Positions 27,206-36,661 of a stretch of 64,000 nucleotides of DNA are shown here, in pieces. The notes under the pieces were generated by a model. The model was not told the origin of the DNA. It searched no databases and saw nothing but the letters and a program-made list of their open reading frames with translations. The DNA is from an uncultured Rhodospirillaceae bacterium (GTDB taxonomy: Bacteria; Pseudomonadota; Alphaproteobacteria; Rhodospirillales; Casp-alpha2): contig CAJWCU010000005.1 in assembly GCA_913030825.1 (NCBI GenBank), positions 145,997 through 209,996 of the forward strand. The letters run 5' to 3'. Made by a program: the position numbers and the translations under genes. How positions within the stretch are numbered: the first letter of the stretch is position 1; every line of letters begins with the position of its first letter.

Positions 27206-28078
27206 TCAGGCAGAGGCCGGGCGCAAATGGGCGGCACTCCGGGCCTTCGGCGCGGGGCCGCCGATCGGGCCGGGCAGGATCAGCTCTTCCCCGGCGGCGC
27301 CGTAGAGTTCACGCAGGAATTCGTGGGTCAGTGCCTCGCTCGGCCCGTCGTAGACGACTTGCCCGTCACGCAGCGCCACGGTACGCGGGCAATAACGGGT
27401 CGCGAAATCGACTTGGTGGAGCGAGACCACCACCGTGATCCCGTCCTCGCGATTGATGCGGGCCAGATTTTCCATGACCCGGCGCGCCGATTCCGGATCG
27501 AGGGAGGCAATCGGTTCGTCCGCCAGAATAACCTCCGCCCCCTGAACCAGGGCACGGGCGATGGCGGCGCGCTGCTGCTGGCCGCCGGACAGGGTCGAAG
27601 CCCGTTGGCTCGCGTACTGGTCGATGCCGACCCGGCGCAGCGCTTCGAGAGCGCGCAATTTTTCGTCGCGGGTAAACAGCCCGAACCAGCCCCGCCAGGC
27701 GGGAATGCGGCCGAGCACGCCGAGCACGACGTTGGTCATCAACGACAACCGGTCGACCAGATTGAACTGTTGAAAGATCACGCCGACGCGGCCGCGTACC
27801 AGGCGCACGCCGCGGGCCATCCGCCCGCCTTCCTGGACCGGATATCCGAGCACCTCGATCATCCCGTCGCCCGCCTTGTCGGCCAGCATGAGGCCGGAGA
27901 TATGGCGCATCAGAGTCGATTTCCCCGAACCGGATGCGCCGATCAGCGCCACCATTTCACCGGACACGATCTCCAGACTGACCTCGTCCAGGGCCCGGGT
28001 CGTTTGAAAGCCCTTGCGAAAGGTCTTCGAAAGATTGTGTACGCGGATAGCAGGTGCGGGGTCGGACGTCATCGGCAT
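27206..28078 (-). CDS. phnC: Phosphonate ABC transporter ATPase PhnC
   Basis: A 290-residue ATPase. Walker [10 protein letters not shown] is near residue 45, the signature [15 protein letters not shown] near 160 and Walker [13 protein letters not shown] near 180. [22 protein letters not shown] is typical of PhnC. It is the first gene of phnCDE. Start candidates MPMTSDP (28078) and MTSDP (28072) are both plausible. A phased Pho-box array lies 160-195 bp upstream. Confidence 0.92.
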   Translation of the reverse strand: MPMTSDPAPAIRVHNLSKTFRKGFQTTRALDEVSLEIVSGEMVALIGASGSGKSTLMRHISGLMLADKAGDGMIEVLGYPVQEGGRMARGVRLVRGRVGVIFQQFNLVDRLSLMTNVVLGVLGRIPAWRGWFGLFTRDEKLRALEALRRVGIDQYASQRASTLSGGQQQRAAIARALVQGAEVILADEPIASLDPESARRVMENLARINREDGITVVVSLHQVDFATRYCPRTVALRDGQVVYDGPSEALTHEFLRELYGAAGEELILPGPIGGPAPKARSAAHLRPASA

Positions 28079-28409
28079 GCCTATCACTGGGGCCACCCGT
28101 TGCGGGCGGTCGGTTATCTGTTTGGCAAACGGCAAACGGGGGCGACGGGCCTTGGTATCGGGCCGTGCCGATCCGGATGCCGGAAAGCGGGTGCGGACAT
28201 TCGCACCGGACGCGCGAGTTATCTAAGGGAGGCGCGGTGACCCAATTCTTGCGGATTTGTGACCGTTTGATGACTTGCCACTCCTGTGCGAATTCCAGGG
28301 ACTCAGCGCCCTCGCCGTTTGTCCGAGCCCATGATTCCGTGCAAAAATGTCGATCCTCGAGGCGAAATCGTTTAACGCCTGGGCGAAACAGGGGGGCGGG
28401 CAGCGGATC
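28079..28409. other. Divergent phnC / histidine kinase intergenic region
   Basis: A 331-bp gap between the phnC and histidine kinase starts. No gene is seen. It contains TGAC repeats in 11-bp phase at 28238-28274, reading toward phnC. The kinase promoter must lie in the right half; no clear -35/-10 pair could be fixed. Confidence 0.6.
28238..28274 (-). promoter_or_regulatory. Phased Pho-box-like array upstream of phnC
   Basis: TGAC occurs at 28238, 28260 and 28271, with a degenerate TTGC at 28249, so four positions share an 11-bp period. On the minus strand the best pair reads AAGTCAT-caaa-CGGTCAC, close to PhoB half-sites. This supports phosphate control of phnCDE. Confidence 0.6.
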
Positions 28410-31400
28410 ATGTCGATCCAAACCAAAATCATCGCCGTGTTGGTGTTCGTTCTGGGCGGCTTGTTGGCCGGCGACTTGCTGGTTCTCGATCGCGTCGTCC
28501 TGGAAGGATTCCGCGAGCTGGAACGCCAGGAAATCCGGCGCGAGATCGGCCGCACCATGGCCAGCGTCGACGACGAGGTGAAAGTCCTCGATCCCTTGGC
28601 GGAAAATTGGGCCCAATGGGAACCGCTGAACGATTTCGCCCGCTCCGGCAATGGCGATTTCGCCCGCCGTTTCATGACCGACAAGGATCTGATCGCGCAA
28701 TCCCTCGACCTGATCATGGTCCTGGACCGCGACGGACGCGTCCTATTCCGGCGGTTACGCAACCGGGGCACAGGCTCCGAGGTCACCATTCCCGCACTCA
28801 ACGGTCACATGTTCCCCCGCACGCATCCGTTGCTGGCCCATGCCAGGGGCATCGGCCATATTCGCGGCACCATCGCCACGGAAAGCGGCCCGATGATGAT
28901 CGTCGCAACGGCGCTTCGCGGGAAAGCGGGCACCGAGCCGGCCGCCGGCACCGTGATCGTCGGGCGGCTGCTGGACAAAACGACGGTCTCCCGTATTTCG
29001 GGTCAGATGAACAACGCGCTGGAATTGACGCCGATCACACGGGACCTGTCCGCCGGGCAACGCCAGCGGGTCGATCGTATCCTGGCCCTCAACGAACCTG
29101 AAATCGAACAGAACACAAATGGTGCCTGGACCGCGCATTTGGTGCAGCGCGACTTGTTCGGATTTCCGGCCGCTCTCTATTCGATCAGCGCATGGTCATC
29201 CGTCCACGGCCTGGGCGAAAACACGGTGCGGACGGCCGGGATCATGGCGGTCCTTGCCTCAATCGTGGTTCTAGGCGTGATCCTGTATCTCATGCGCCGG
29301 CTGATTGTCCGCCCCTTCGCCGACATGAAGCGCGACCTGCTCGATATTCGGGCGTCGGGCGACCTGTCCCGCACCCTGAATGTTCGGGGCTCGGATGAAT
29401 TCGGTCTGTTGGGCCGTGAAATCAACGACCTGATTACCGAACGGTCGGAATTCGAACAGGCACTGGAGCGCCACCAGGAGGAATTGGAACAACGGGTCGC
29501 GGAGCGGACCTATGAATTGCAGAAGGAAATCGCCGACAAAGAGGCGGCGCAGGAACATCTGCGGTTCAGCGAATTTTCCCTGTCGCACTCTGGCGAAGGT
29601 CTGTTCTGGCTACGCCGCGACCAACGCATTCTATATGCCAACGAGGCGACCTGCCGTCAGCTGGGCTACACCCAGAAAGAGCTCCTCAACATGGCCTATC
29701 CGGATTTCAGCGACGGGCCACCGCCGGAGACGGATTGGGATACTTTTTGGGAGGGTCTCAAGAACGGCGGGCAGACCCGGTTCGAAACCCGCCACCGGTG
29801 CAAGGACGGCAGTGTCGTGCCGGTCGAGGTCCGCGCCAACGTCATGGAGTACGCCGGTGAAGAATTCCTGTTCGCCTTCGTGCAGGACATTTCCCGCCGC
29901 CTCGCCCGCGAACAGGCCCTGATCGAGAGCGAACGGCGGTTCCGTACTCTGACCGAGGAGGCCAACCAGGGCATCGTCGTCCATCGCGGCTTCCATCCGC
30001 TTTACGTCAACCCTGCGTTTCTCCGGATTTTCGGCTACGACAGTCACAACGAATTCCTTCAGCAAGGAAGCCTGGAAGCCACTCTAGCGCCGGAGGAAAT
30101 CGCCCGTATCCGCGGCTACGACCTGACCCGCATTCAGGGCGGCGACGCGCCCAGCGACTATATTTATCGGGGCCTGAAGAACGACGGCACCGAGATCTGG
30201 CTGAACAACCGGTCGTTCCTGATCGAATGGGGCGACGGCCCCGCCGTCTGCATGGTTCTGTTCGACGTCACCGAGAGCCGCATCGCGACGCAGCAGCTCT
30301 ATATGCTGGAATCGGCGATGGCCGAGGTCTACGACCCGTTCTTCGCCTTCGGCCGCGACGGCCGGTTCATTTATGTAAACGAAGCCGCCTGCCGAAACTT
30401 GGGGTATTCGCGTACGGAACTGCTCAACATGCGCGTCATCGACATCAATCCGTCGCGCGAGACGATCTGGGACGAACGCTGGGCCTATATGAAAGAGCAC
30501 GGCCACCGCGTCTCGATCAGCGAACATCGCCGCAAGGACGGCACCACCTTCCCTGTCGAACTCATCGCGACCTTCCTCGATTACGAAGGCAAGGAATACG
30601 TCTTTTCCTTTGCCCGTGACATCAGCGAGCGCCAAGAAGCGGAAAACAAGCTGCGCCGGGCCCACGACGAATTGGAAAAGCGGGTCGAGGAACGAACCCT
30701 GGAACTGACCCGCGAGGTCGAGGAACGCCGCCGCGCCGAAGCCGCCGTGCAACGCAGCGAGACCCGCCTGCGGGCCGCCCTGGACAGCCTGCAGGAGGGC
30801 TTTGCCCTATTCGACGCGGACGACCGCCTGGTCCTGATGAACGACCGATATGCCGACACCCACCCCGGGGCCGAGGACATCCTGGCCGAGGGCGGCACCT
30901 TCGAAGATATCCTTCGCTCCAGCATGGCCCAAGGCGTGATCGCCGAGGCCCGGGGAAGGGAAGAGGAATTCCTCGCCGACCGCCTGATCGCCCACAAAAA
31001 CCCAGGGCCGCCGATCATCCGAGAATTCACGGACGGGCGCTGGTACTTGCTGCAGGAAAACCGGACCTCGGACGGCGGGATCAGCACCACGGCGACCGAT
31101 ATTTCCGCGTTGAAACGTATCGAAGGCGACCTGAAGCAAAAGACCGACCTGTTCGATACCGCCGTGCGGGCCATGAACAATGGGATCGTGGTGCTTGACC
31201 GGGATCTCCGCTACGTCACCTTCAACGATCACTTCATCGAACTGTTTCAGTTGCCGCCCGACCTCGTTCGCGAAGGACTGCCGCTTGCCGACACGATCCG
31301 TTTTCAGGCGGAACGTGGTGAATACGGCGACCTGCCCGGCACGATCGACGAGTTCGTCGATGCCCATGTGGCCGGGATTCGCGAACAAGGAAACACCGTG

Positions 31401-33566
31401 CTGCGCCGTCGGTTGAAAAGCGGGCAAACGGTGGAGACACGGCGCGGCTGGCTGCCCGACGGCGGCCTGGTCAGCATCCATGTCGACATTTCGGAAAGCG
31501 TGCGGCTGGAGGAACGCCTGCGCGAGGCGCGCGACACCGCCGAACAGGCAAACCAGGCGAAATCCGTGTTCCTCGCCAATATGAGCCATGAAATCCGCAC
31601 CCCCATGAACGGCATTCTGGGCGTCGCCGAAATGCTCCACGACACGTCGCTCAGCGGGACCCAACGCGGCATGCTCGGAATTATCCAGGATTCATGCCGC
31701 ACTCTGATGGGCATTATCGACGACATCCTGGATTTCTCGAAGATCGAGGCCGGGCGCCTGGATCTGGACCTGGAGCCGTTCCGGCTGAGCGACCTCGTAG
31801 AAGGCGTGGCCGATCTGATGGCCGCCCGCGCGGAGGAGAAGCGAAATCGCCTGAACGTTTTCATCGACCCCGCGATCCCGGACGAACTGATCGGCGACCC
31901 CACCCGGGTTCGCCAGATTCTTCTCAATCTGGTCGGCAACGCGGTCAAATTCACCGATAACGGGCGGATCGAGATCGAGGTCTTGCGCGATCGCGGGCCC
32001 GCCGATGCGGATCGCGATGACGGCGCCGAAAGCTACCTGTTCCGCGTCCAGGATACCGGCGTCGGTATTCCGGCGGAGAACACGGAAAAGCTGTTCGAAC
32101 CGTTCGAACAGGGCGATACGTCGACCATGCGGCGGTTCGGCGGCACGGGCTTGGGGCTTTCCATCAGCAAGGCCCTGGTCGACATGCTGGGCGGTGAAAT
32201 CGGCGCCGAAAGCCGCAAGGGCAAAGGATCGACGTTCTGGTTCCGCATCGCCATGGCATCCGGTCACGACCCGGTCGGCACCATAGGGCGCCCCTTTGCC
32301 GGCAAAAAGATCGGCGTCCTGGCCGGCGATCAAACGACGGCGGAGATCATTGAGACCTATCTGCGGCATCTGGGCGGCGAGACGGAGGTCATCCACAGCC
32401 TCCGGGCCCTTAATCGGATCGTGACCGAAACCGGCGACCTGGATGGGCAATTCGACTTATTGATTCTCGACAACGACCGAGCCCCCGACGGGGTCCCCCG
32501 TTTTTTGGCAAACCGGGAAAAAGCGCGGGACCCCATCGCGCACCGTACCGTCGTGCTGATGCCGCGCGCCGATATCCTGACCGCTTCCGGCGAGCACCTC
32601 GGCGGCCGGAACTTGCTGGTCCCGAAACCGGTCCAGCGATCGATGATCTGGAACGCCGCCGCAAGGGCGCTGGGCACAAGCCTGCCGGGCCTCGATACGC
32701 CGGTCCGCATGGCAGCTGAAACGGCCGCCTTGCCGCTTTACCGGACACCCGATTTGGAAACGGCCCGCAAGGACGGCACCCTGATCCTGTTCGCCGAGGA
32801 CAACCCGGTAAACTGCAAGGTCATCTGCATGATGCTGGAACGCCTGGGGGTCGCCGTCGAAACGGCGACCGACGGCGCCGATGCCTGGAGCCGTCTACGA
32901 CGGCAGAACTATGGGATGGTGATCACCGATTGCCACATGCCGGAAATGGACGGCTATGAATTGGCAGAGAAGGTTCGGCATCTGGAACGCACGGAGAACC
33001 GCCCGCACCTGCCGATCGTGGCATTGACCGCGGATGCTCTGATCGGCACCAAGGAGCGCTGCCGCGCCGCCGGGATGGACGACTACATCGCCAAACCGGT
33101 GGACCGCACCGGGCTCAACGAGATTATCCAACGGTGGCTGCCTCAGGCGGCCGGCGCACGGCGCCCGCTCGACGGCGACGACCGGGCAATCCCAGCCGAC
33201 AATGGGCGGAAATCCGACGACGCAGTCCTCGACCTGCGCTATATCAACGACGCCGTCGGCGGCGATGAAAGCATGGTCGCCCCCCTGCTGCAGGACTATC
33301 TGCGAAATGCCCGGCGCCTGGTTGACGATCTATTGGATGCCTTCGCCGCGCAGGATTACCTGCGCGCCCGCGAGGCCGCCCATGCCGCCAAGGGCACCTC
33401 GCGCCTTGCCGGGGCCGTGCGCTTCGCCAATCTGTGCGAAGAAATTGAGATGCACCTGAATTCCGGCGACATCGGTCGCGCCGAAGAAATATCCCGCCGG
33501 ACAGAGCCGGAACTGGCGGTCGTCTCGCAGGCCGTTGCCGGACACGACCGTCGCTCGCTGTCTTGA
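28410..33566 (+). CDS. Multi-PAS hybrid sensor histidine kinase with receiver and HPt domains
   Basis: A 1718-residue membrane sensor. Transmembrane segments are at about 7-27 and 274-296, enclosing a periplasmic CHASE4-like region, with a HAMP at about 297-350. Five PAS/PAS-7 domains follow to about residue 1030. The HisKA H-box MSHEIRTPMNG is near 1060, and the ATPase has the N box NAVKFTDNG, DTGVGIP and GTGLGLS. Receiver 1 (about 1299-1427) keeps LILDND and PKPV but lacks the usual acidic pair and Thr. Receiver 2 (about 1459-1577) is canonical, with ITDCHMPEMDG. The HPt domain has AAHAAKGTSRLAGA. An in-frame ATG at 28347 exists; 28410 fits the first membrane segment better. The signal and target are unknown. 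Confidence 0.92.
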   Translation: MSIQTKIIAVLVFVLGGLLAGDLLVLDRVVLEGFRELERQEIRREIGRTMASVDDEVKVLDPLAENWAQWEPLNDFARSGNGDFARRFMTDKDLIAQSLDLIMVLDRDGRVLFRRLRNRGTGSEVTIPALNGHMFPRTHPLLAHARGIGHIRGTIATESGPMMIVATALRGKAGTEPAAGTVIVGRLLDKTTVSRISGQMNNALELTPITRDLSAGQRQRVDRILALNEPEIEQNTNGAWTAHLVQRDLFGFPAALYSISAWSSVHGLGENTVRTAGIMAVLASIVVLGVILYLMRRLIVRPFADMKRDLLDIRASGDLSRTLNVRGSDEFGLLGREINDLITERSEFEQALERHQEELEQRVAERTYELQKEIADKEAAQEHLRFSEFSLSHSGEGLFWLRRDQRILYANEATCRQLGYTQKELLNMAYPDFSDGPPPETDWDTFWEGLKNGGQTRFETRHRCKDGSVVPVEVRANVMEYAGEEFLFAFVQDISRRLAREQALIESERRFRTLTEEANQGIVVHRGFHPLYVNPAFLRIFGYDSHNEFLQQGSLEATLAPEEIARIRGYDLTRIQGGDAPSDYIYRGLKNDGTEIWLNNRSFLIEWGDGPAVCMVLFDVTESRIATQQLYMLESAMAEVYDPFFAFGRDGRFIYVNEAACRNLGYSRTELLNMRVIDINPSRETIWDERWAYMKEHGHRVSISEHRRKDGTTFPVELIATFLDYEGKEYVFSFARDISERQEAENKLRRAHDELEKRVEERTLELTREVEERRRAEAAVQRSETRLRAALDSLQEGFALFDADDRLVLMNDRYADTHPGAEDILAEGGTFEDILRSSMAQGVIAEARGREEEFLADRLIAHKNPGPPIIREFTDGRWYLLQENRTSDGGISTTATDISALKRIEGDLKQKTDLFDTAVRAMNNGIVVLDRDLRYVTFNDHFIELFQLPPDLVREGLPLADTIRFQAERGEYGDLPGTIDEFVDAHVAGIREQGNTVLRRRLKSGQTVETRRGWLPDGGLVSIHVDISESVRLEERLREARDTAEQANQAKSVFLANMSHEIRTPMNGILGVAEMLHDTSLSGTQRGMLGIIQDSCRTLMGIIDDILDFSKIEAGRLDLDLEPFRLSDLVEGVADLMAARAEEKRNRLNVFIDPAIPDELIGDPTRVRQILLNLVGNAVKFTDNGRIEIEVLRDRGPADADRDDGAESYLFRVQDTGVGIPAENTEKLFEPFEQGDTSTMRRFGGTGLGLSISKALVDMLGGEIGAESRKGKGSTFWFRIAMASGHDPVGTIGRPFAGKKIGVLAGDQTTAEIIETYLRHLGGETEVIHSLRALNRIVTETGDLDGQFDLLILDNDRAPDGVPRFLANREKARDPIAHRTVVLMPRADILTASGEHLGGRNLLVPKPVQRSMIWNAAARALGTSLPGLDTPVRMAAETAALPLYRTPDLETARKDGTLILFAEDNPVNCKVICMMLERLGVAVETATDGADAWSRLRRQNYGMVITDCHMPEMDGYELAEKVRHLERTENRPHLPIVALTADALIGTKERCRAAGMDDYIAKPVDRTGLNEIIQRWLPQAAGARRPLDGDDRAIPADNGRKSDDAVLDLRYINDAVGGDESMVAPLLQDYLRNARRLVDDLLDAFAAQDYLRAREAAHAAKGTSRLAGAVRFANLCEEIEMHLNSGDIGRAEEISRRTEPELAVVSQAVAGHDRRSLS

Positions 33567-33729
33567 CTTGGTTTTCGACCGGACACCGGCCTGAACCCTA
33601 ATGTGTGCAAGGCACAATCGGCGTTGCGCCGGGCGCAGGCCGTGGTACCATTAATGAGAGAATGGCCATGGAAACGGCCCTGTTGGCCCCCCGCCACAAG
33701 GTCCGGAAAACGCCTAGAAGAGGTGACTT

Positions 33730-34134
33730 TTGACCGACCCGACCTACGCCGAAAAAACGGCATTGATCATCGACGATCAGGAATTCGTCCTGAACATCGT
33801 CTGCAAGATGCTGGAACAAATCGGTTTCGGCACGATCAGGACCGCCGCCGACGGACAAAGCGGCCTCGAGGCCGTGGCGGCAAGCCGACCTGCCATTGTT
33901 CTATGCGATATTGAAATGCGGCCGATGGACGGCCTGACGTTTCTCAAGGAACTGCGCGATTCAAGTGATCCGTCGGTCCGCGACACGCCGGTCATCTTTC
34001 TGACCAGCCACGGCCGCCACGAACTGGTATCTCAGGCCCGCGCGTTGGGGGCGGACGGTTTCGTCACCAAACCGGCGACTGTGACCATGCTGCGCGAACG
34101 CATCGAACAGTCCTTCGACAGCCGCGCCGCCTGA
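33730..34134 (+). CDS. Single-domain response regulator (CheY-like)
   Basis: A 134-residue receiver domain with no output domain. It has the acidic pair IIDDQE, the phospho-acceptor Asp in VLCDIEMRPMDG, Thr in IFLTSHG and Lys in VTKPA. It starts with TTG at 33730: an in-frame TGA sits at 33724 and AGGTGA is just upstream, so no earlier start is possible. It lies 163 bp after the hybrid kinase and is its probable phosphorelay partner. Confidence 0.88.
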   Translation: MTDPTYAEKTALIIDDQEFVLNIVCKMLEQIGFGTIRTAADGQSGLEAVAASRPAIVLCDIEMRPMDGLTFLKELRDSSDPSVRDTPVIFLTSHGRHELVSQARALGADGFVTKPATVTMLRERIEQSFDSRAA

Positions 34135-34181
34135 CGGCGGGCGCGGCTTTCTTCGAATTTCCGTAGACCCGATCCTGACGA

Positions 34182-35117
34182 TCAGGTCCGGGCGACCAGG
34201 TGGCCCGGCGAGACCTCGTCGTAGGTGACAAGCTCCGGCGTGTAGCCTAGCGGCTTCACCGGGCTCGGGATTTCGTCGACCATCAGCTTGCGTTCCTTGC
34301 GCCGCAGGTTCGGATCGGCCACCGGCACGGCGGCCAACAGCTTTTTCGTATAGGGATGGGTCGGATTTTCGAAAATGTCCTCGCGGCTGCCGATCTCGAC
34401 GATCTGGCCCAGGAACATAACGGCGACCCGGTGGCTGATGCGTTCGACCACGGCCATGTCGTGACTGATGAACAGATAGGACAGACCAAGCTCCGATTGC
34501 AGGTCCATCAGCAGGTTGATGACCTGGGCCTTGATGGTCACGTCGAGGGCCGAGACGGCCTCGTCGCAGATGATCAATTTCGGGTCCATGGCGAGGGCCC
34601 GGGCGATGGAAACGCGCTGGCGCTGGCCGCCCGAGAATTCATGGGGATAGCGGGTCGCGAAATCGACCGGCAGGTTGACCTTGCGCAACAGGTCCCCGAC
34701 CCGGGCGTCGATGCCGTCCCTGGGCACCAGGTTGTGGACTTTCAAAGGCTCGGCCAGGATATCGCGCACGGACATGCGCGGATTGAGCGACGAATACGGA
34801 TCCTGGAAGATCATCTGGACCTTGGTATAGAAATCACGTCGGTCGCCGCCCCTGTGGGACGCCATGTCCTGGCCCTGGAAGGTCACGTTGCCCGAAGTCG
34901 CGGCCTCCAGGCCGACGATGGTGCGCCCGGTCGTCGTCTTGCCGCAGCCGCTTTCGCCGACGATGCTCAGCGTCTCGCCGGCGCGGACCTTGAACGACAC
35001 GCCCTCGACCGCGTGCACACGGGCCAGGGTCCGGCGCAGCAGGCCTTCCTTGATATCGAAATAGGTCGTCAGGTTGTCGACTTCCAACAGGTAGTCGGGA
35101 TTGGACATCTCGTTCAT
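34182..35117 (-). CDS. Oligopeptide/dipeptide-type ABC transporter ATPase (DppF/OppF-like)
   Basis: A 311-residue ATPase. Walker A is GESGCGKTT, the Q-loop region MIFQDPYSSLNPRMSV is typical of OppF/DppF, and the signature FSGGQRQRVSIARAL and Walker B LIICDEAVSALD follow. The oligo_HPY C-terminal region HPYTKKLLAAVP is present. The TTG at 35132 is an alternative start; the ATG at 35117 has GGTGG upstream. It follows the DppD-like gene by 48 bp. No permease or binding protein is adjacent, so the substrate is unknown. Confidence 0.9.
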   Translation of the reverse strand: MNEMSNPDYLLEVDNLTTYFDIKEGLLRRTLARVHAVEGVSFKVRAGETLSIVGESGCGKTTTGRTIVGLEAATSGNVTFQGQDMASHRGGDRRDFYTKVQMIFQDPYSSLNPRMSVRDILAEPLKVHNLVPRDGIDARVGDLLRKVNLPVDFATRYPHEFSGGQRQRVSIARALAMDPKLIICDEAVSALDVTIKAQVINLLMDLQSELGLSYLFISHDMAVVERISHRVAVMFLGQIVEIGSREDIFENPTHPYTKKLLAAVPVADPNLRRKERKLMVDEIPSPVKPLGYTPELVTYDEVSPGHLVART

Positions 35118-35165
35118 TTCGGTTCCACCCAATTCATTTTTTGGTTTGAGGTCGTGGCCGGCGGC

Positions 35166-36023
35166 TCAGGCGACGGCGGGGAATTTTTCCGGTGCGGCCT
35201 TGCCCGTCATGCTGCCGATGCGCGGCACGGCGTTGATCAGCTTCTTCGTGTAGGGGTGCTGCGGATCGTGGAAGATCTGATCGACCGGGCCCTGTTCGAC
35301 GATTTCGCCGTGGTACATGACGACCACCCGGTCGGCCATTTCGGCGATCACCGCCATGTCGTGGGTGATGAACATGACCGACATGCCGAACTCTTCCTGC
35401 AGATCCTTGATGAGGTCGAGAATCTGCGCCTGGATCGTCACGTCCAGGGCCGTCGTCGGCTCGTCGGCGATCAGCAGGGCCGGCTCGCAGGCCAGCGCCA
35501 TGGCGATCATCACCCGCTGGCGCATGCCGCCGGACAAATGGTGGGGGTATTGGTTCAGCTTGCCCCGGGGATCCGGAATGCGAACCCGGTTGAGCAGGCC
35601 GACGATCTTTTCCTCCGCCGCTTCGGGCTCCATGTTCTGATGCTGGAACAGGGGTTCGGTCAGCTGCGTGCGGATGCTGAGCACCGGGTTCAGACAGGTC
35701 ATCGGCTCCTGGAAGATCATCGAGATTTCCTTGCCCCGAATGTCCTGCACCACGGAACTTTCCGCCTGGGACAGGTCGATGCGGCCATGATCCCGGCTGT
35801 TGAAATGAATATGTCCTTGGGGGATGTAGGCGCCCATCATTTCGTTCAGACGCAACAGCGACATCGCCGTGACCGATTTACCGGAGCCGGACTCGCCGAC
35901 CACACCGACGGTCTCGCCGGGCATGATGTTGTAGGACACCCCACGGACGGCTTGGACATGCTCGCCGCTGGTGGGAAAGGTCACATGAAGATTGTCGAAC
36001 TCGACCAGGGGCGTTTCGGCCAT
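35166..36023 (-). CDS. Oligopeptide/dipeptide-type ABC transporter ATPase (DppD/OppD-like)
   Basis: A 285-residue ATPase. Walker A is GESGSGKSV, EPMTCLNPVLSI is the OppD/DppD Q-loop region, the signature is LSGGMRQRVMIAMAL and Walker B is LLIADEPTTALD. The C-terminal HPYTKKLINAVP is the oligopeptide-type extension. The open frame continues upstream into the neighbouring gene region, but homology starts at MAETPLVEF (ATG 36023). GTATAC lies 26 bp upstream. It pairs with the DppF-like ATPase; transport partners must be encoded elsewhere. Confidence 0.9.
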   Translation of the reverse strand: MAETPLVEFDNLHVTFPTSGEHVQAVRGVSYNIMPGETVGVVGESGSGKSVTAMSLLRLNEMMGAYIPQGHIHFNSRDHGRIDLSQAESSVVQDIRGKEISMIFQEPMTCLNPVLSIRTQLTEPLFQHQNMEPEAAEEKIVGLLNRVRIPDPRGKLNQYPHHLSGGMRQRVMIAMALACEPALLIADEPTTALDVTIQAQILDLIKDLQEEFGMSVMFITHDMAVIAEMADRVVVMYHGEIVEQGPVDQIFHDPQHPYTKKLINAVPRIGSMTGKAAPEKFPAVA

Positions 36024-36048
36024 TGTCTGCCTCGTTTTTTCGGTTGTT

Positions 36049-36054
36049 GTATAC
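36049..36054. promoter_or_regulatory. GTATAC core upstream of the DppD-like ATPase
   Basis: TTGTATACTT contains the same GTATAC core found upstream of tctC, gntR and the FAH gene. It lies in the short gap before the ABC ATPase start. It may link these ATPases to the FCD-GntR regulator, but one six-base core is weak evidence. Confidence 0.25.
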
Positions 36055-36061
36055 TTGGATG

Positions 36062-36631
36062 TCAGTGGATGGATCGCGATGCGGCCCCAGCCGCCCAGAG
36101 CACGCCGGGCGGCGCGAACCGCGTTCCCGTCGGGATCTTGGAGCCACCGCCGCCGCGCACCTTGTCCGAGCCTAAGCCCAGGAAATGGGCGTGGACCCAT
36201 TTGCTCGCCCGGAAATCGATCTCCAGGTCGTCCAGCACCTCGGAGACCTCGGTGAGCAGCGCCCGGCCATGGGCGATCTGGGTATTCGGGAACCACCAAG
36301 CGAGGATCTCATGCACCGTGTTGCGGTTGCCGGCCCGCCATTCGCCGATGACGTAGATCGTCTGCAACTCGAACAGGGTCAGCCCCTTGGTCGCCGGCGG
36401 GTTGAAACGGACGATGAACGGGTCCGTCTGCCACAAAAGGTCGAGGAACGCACCGACGGCCTCGCCAAGAGCCTCGGGTAAACTGTGAGGTCCGGCTCCC
36501 GCCGAACCGCCCCGCCCTGTCCGACCGGAACGGCTGCTTTCGGGAACGGCGCCTTGCCAATCCCGAATAGCCAGCAGGACCAAGGCCTCGCCGGCATTCA
36601 ACAGGTTCTTCATCGGTTTCAGGTCGGTCAT
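36062..36631 (-). CDS. Unknown protein behind a Fur box
   Basis: A 189-residue protein I do not recognise. It has no signal peptide or clear membrane segment. The N-terminal part has ALVLLAIRDWQ and a low-complexity Ser/Arg/Gly linker near residues 30-50. The middle has TKGLTLFELQTIYVIGEWRA and the region around residues 100-150 is helical; the tail (after about 160) is Gly/Ala rich. AGAGGAGA lies 7 nt before the ATG, so translation is likely. A strong Fur-box match 31-49 bp upstream suggests iron-dependent expression. The downstream DppD-like gene starts 38 bp after its stop. Confidence 0.65.
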   Translation of the reverse strand: MTDLKPMKNLLNAGEALVLLAIRDWQGAVPESSRSGRTGRGGSAGAGPHSLPEALGEAVGAFLDLLWQTDPFIVRFNPPATKGLTLFELQTIYVIGEWRAGNRNTVHEILAWWFPNTQIAHGRALLTEVSEVLDDLEIDFRASKWVHAHFLGLGSDKVRGGGGSKIPTGTRFAPPGVLWAAGAASRSIH

Positions 36632-36661
36632 AGATGCGTCTCCTCTGACGCCCTACATAAT

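Noticed and set aside
16766..28078. phnN (ribosyl bisphosphokinase) or phnP in the phosphonate cluster
   Set aside because: No gene here has the PhnN kinase or PhnP metallo-beta-lactamase motifs. DUF1045 is the only unassigned enzyme-like gene in the cluster.
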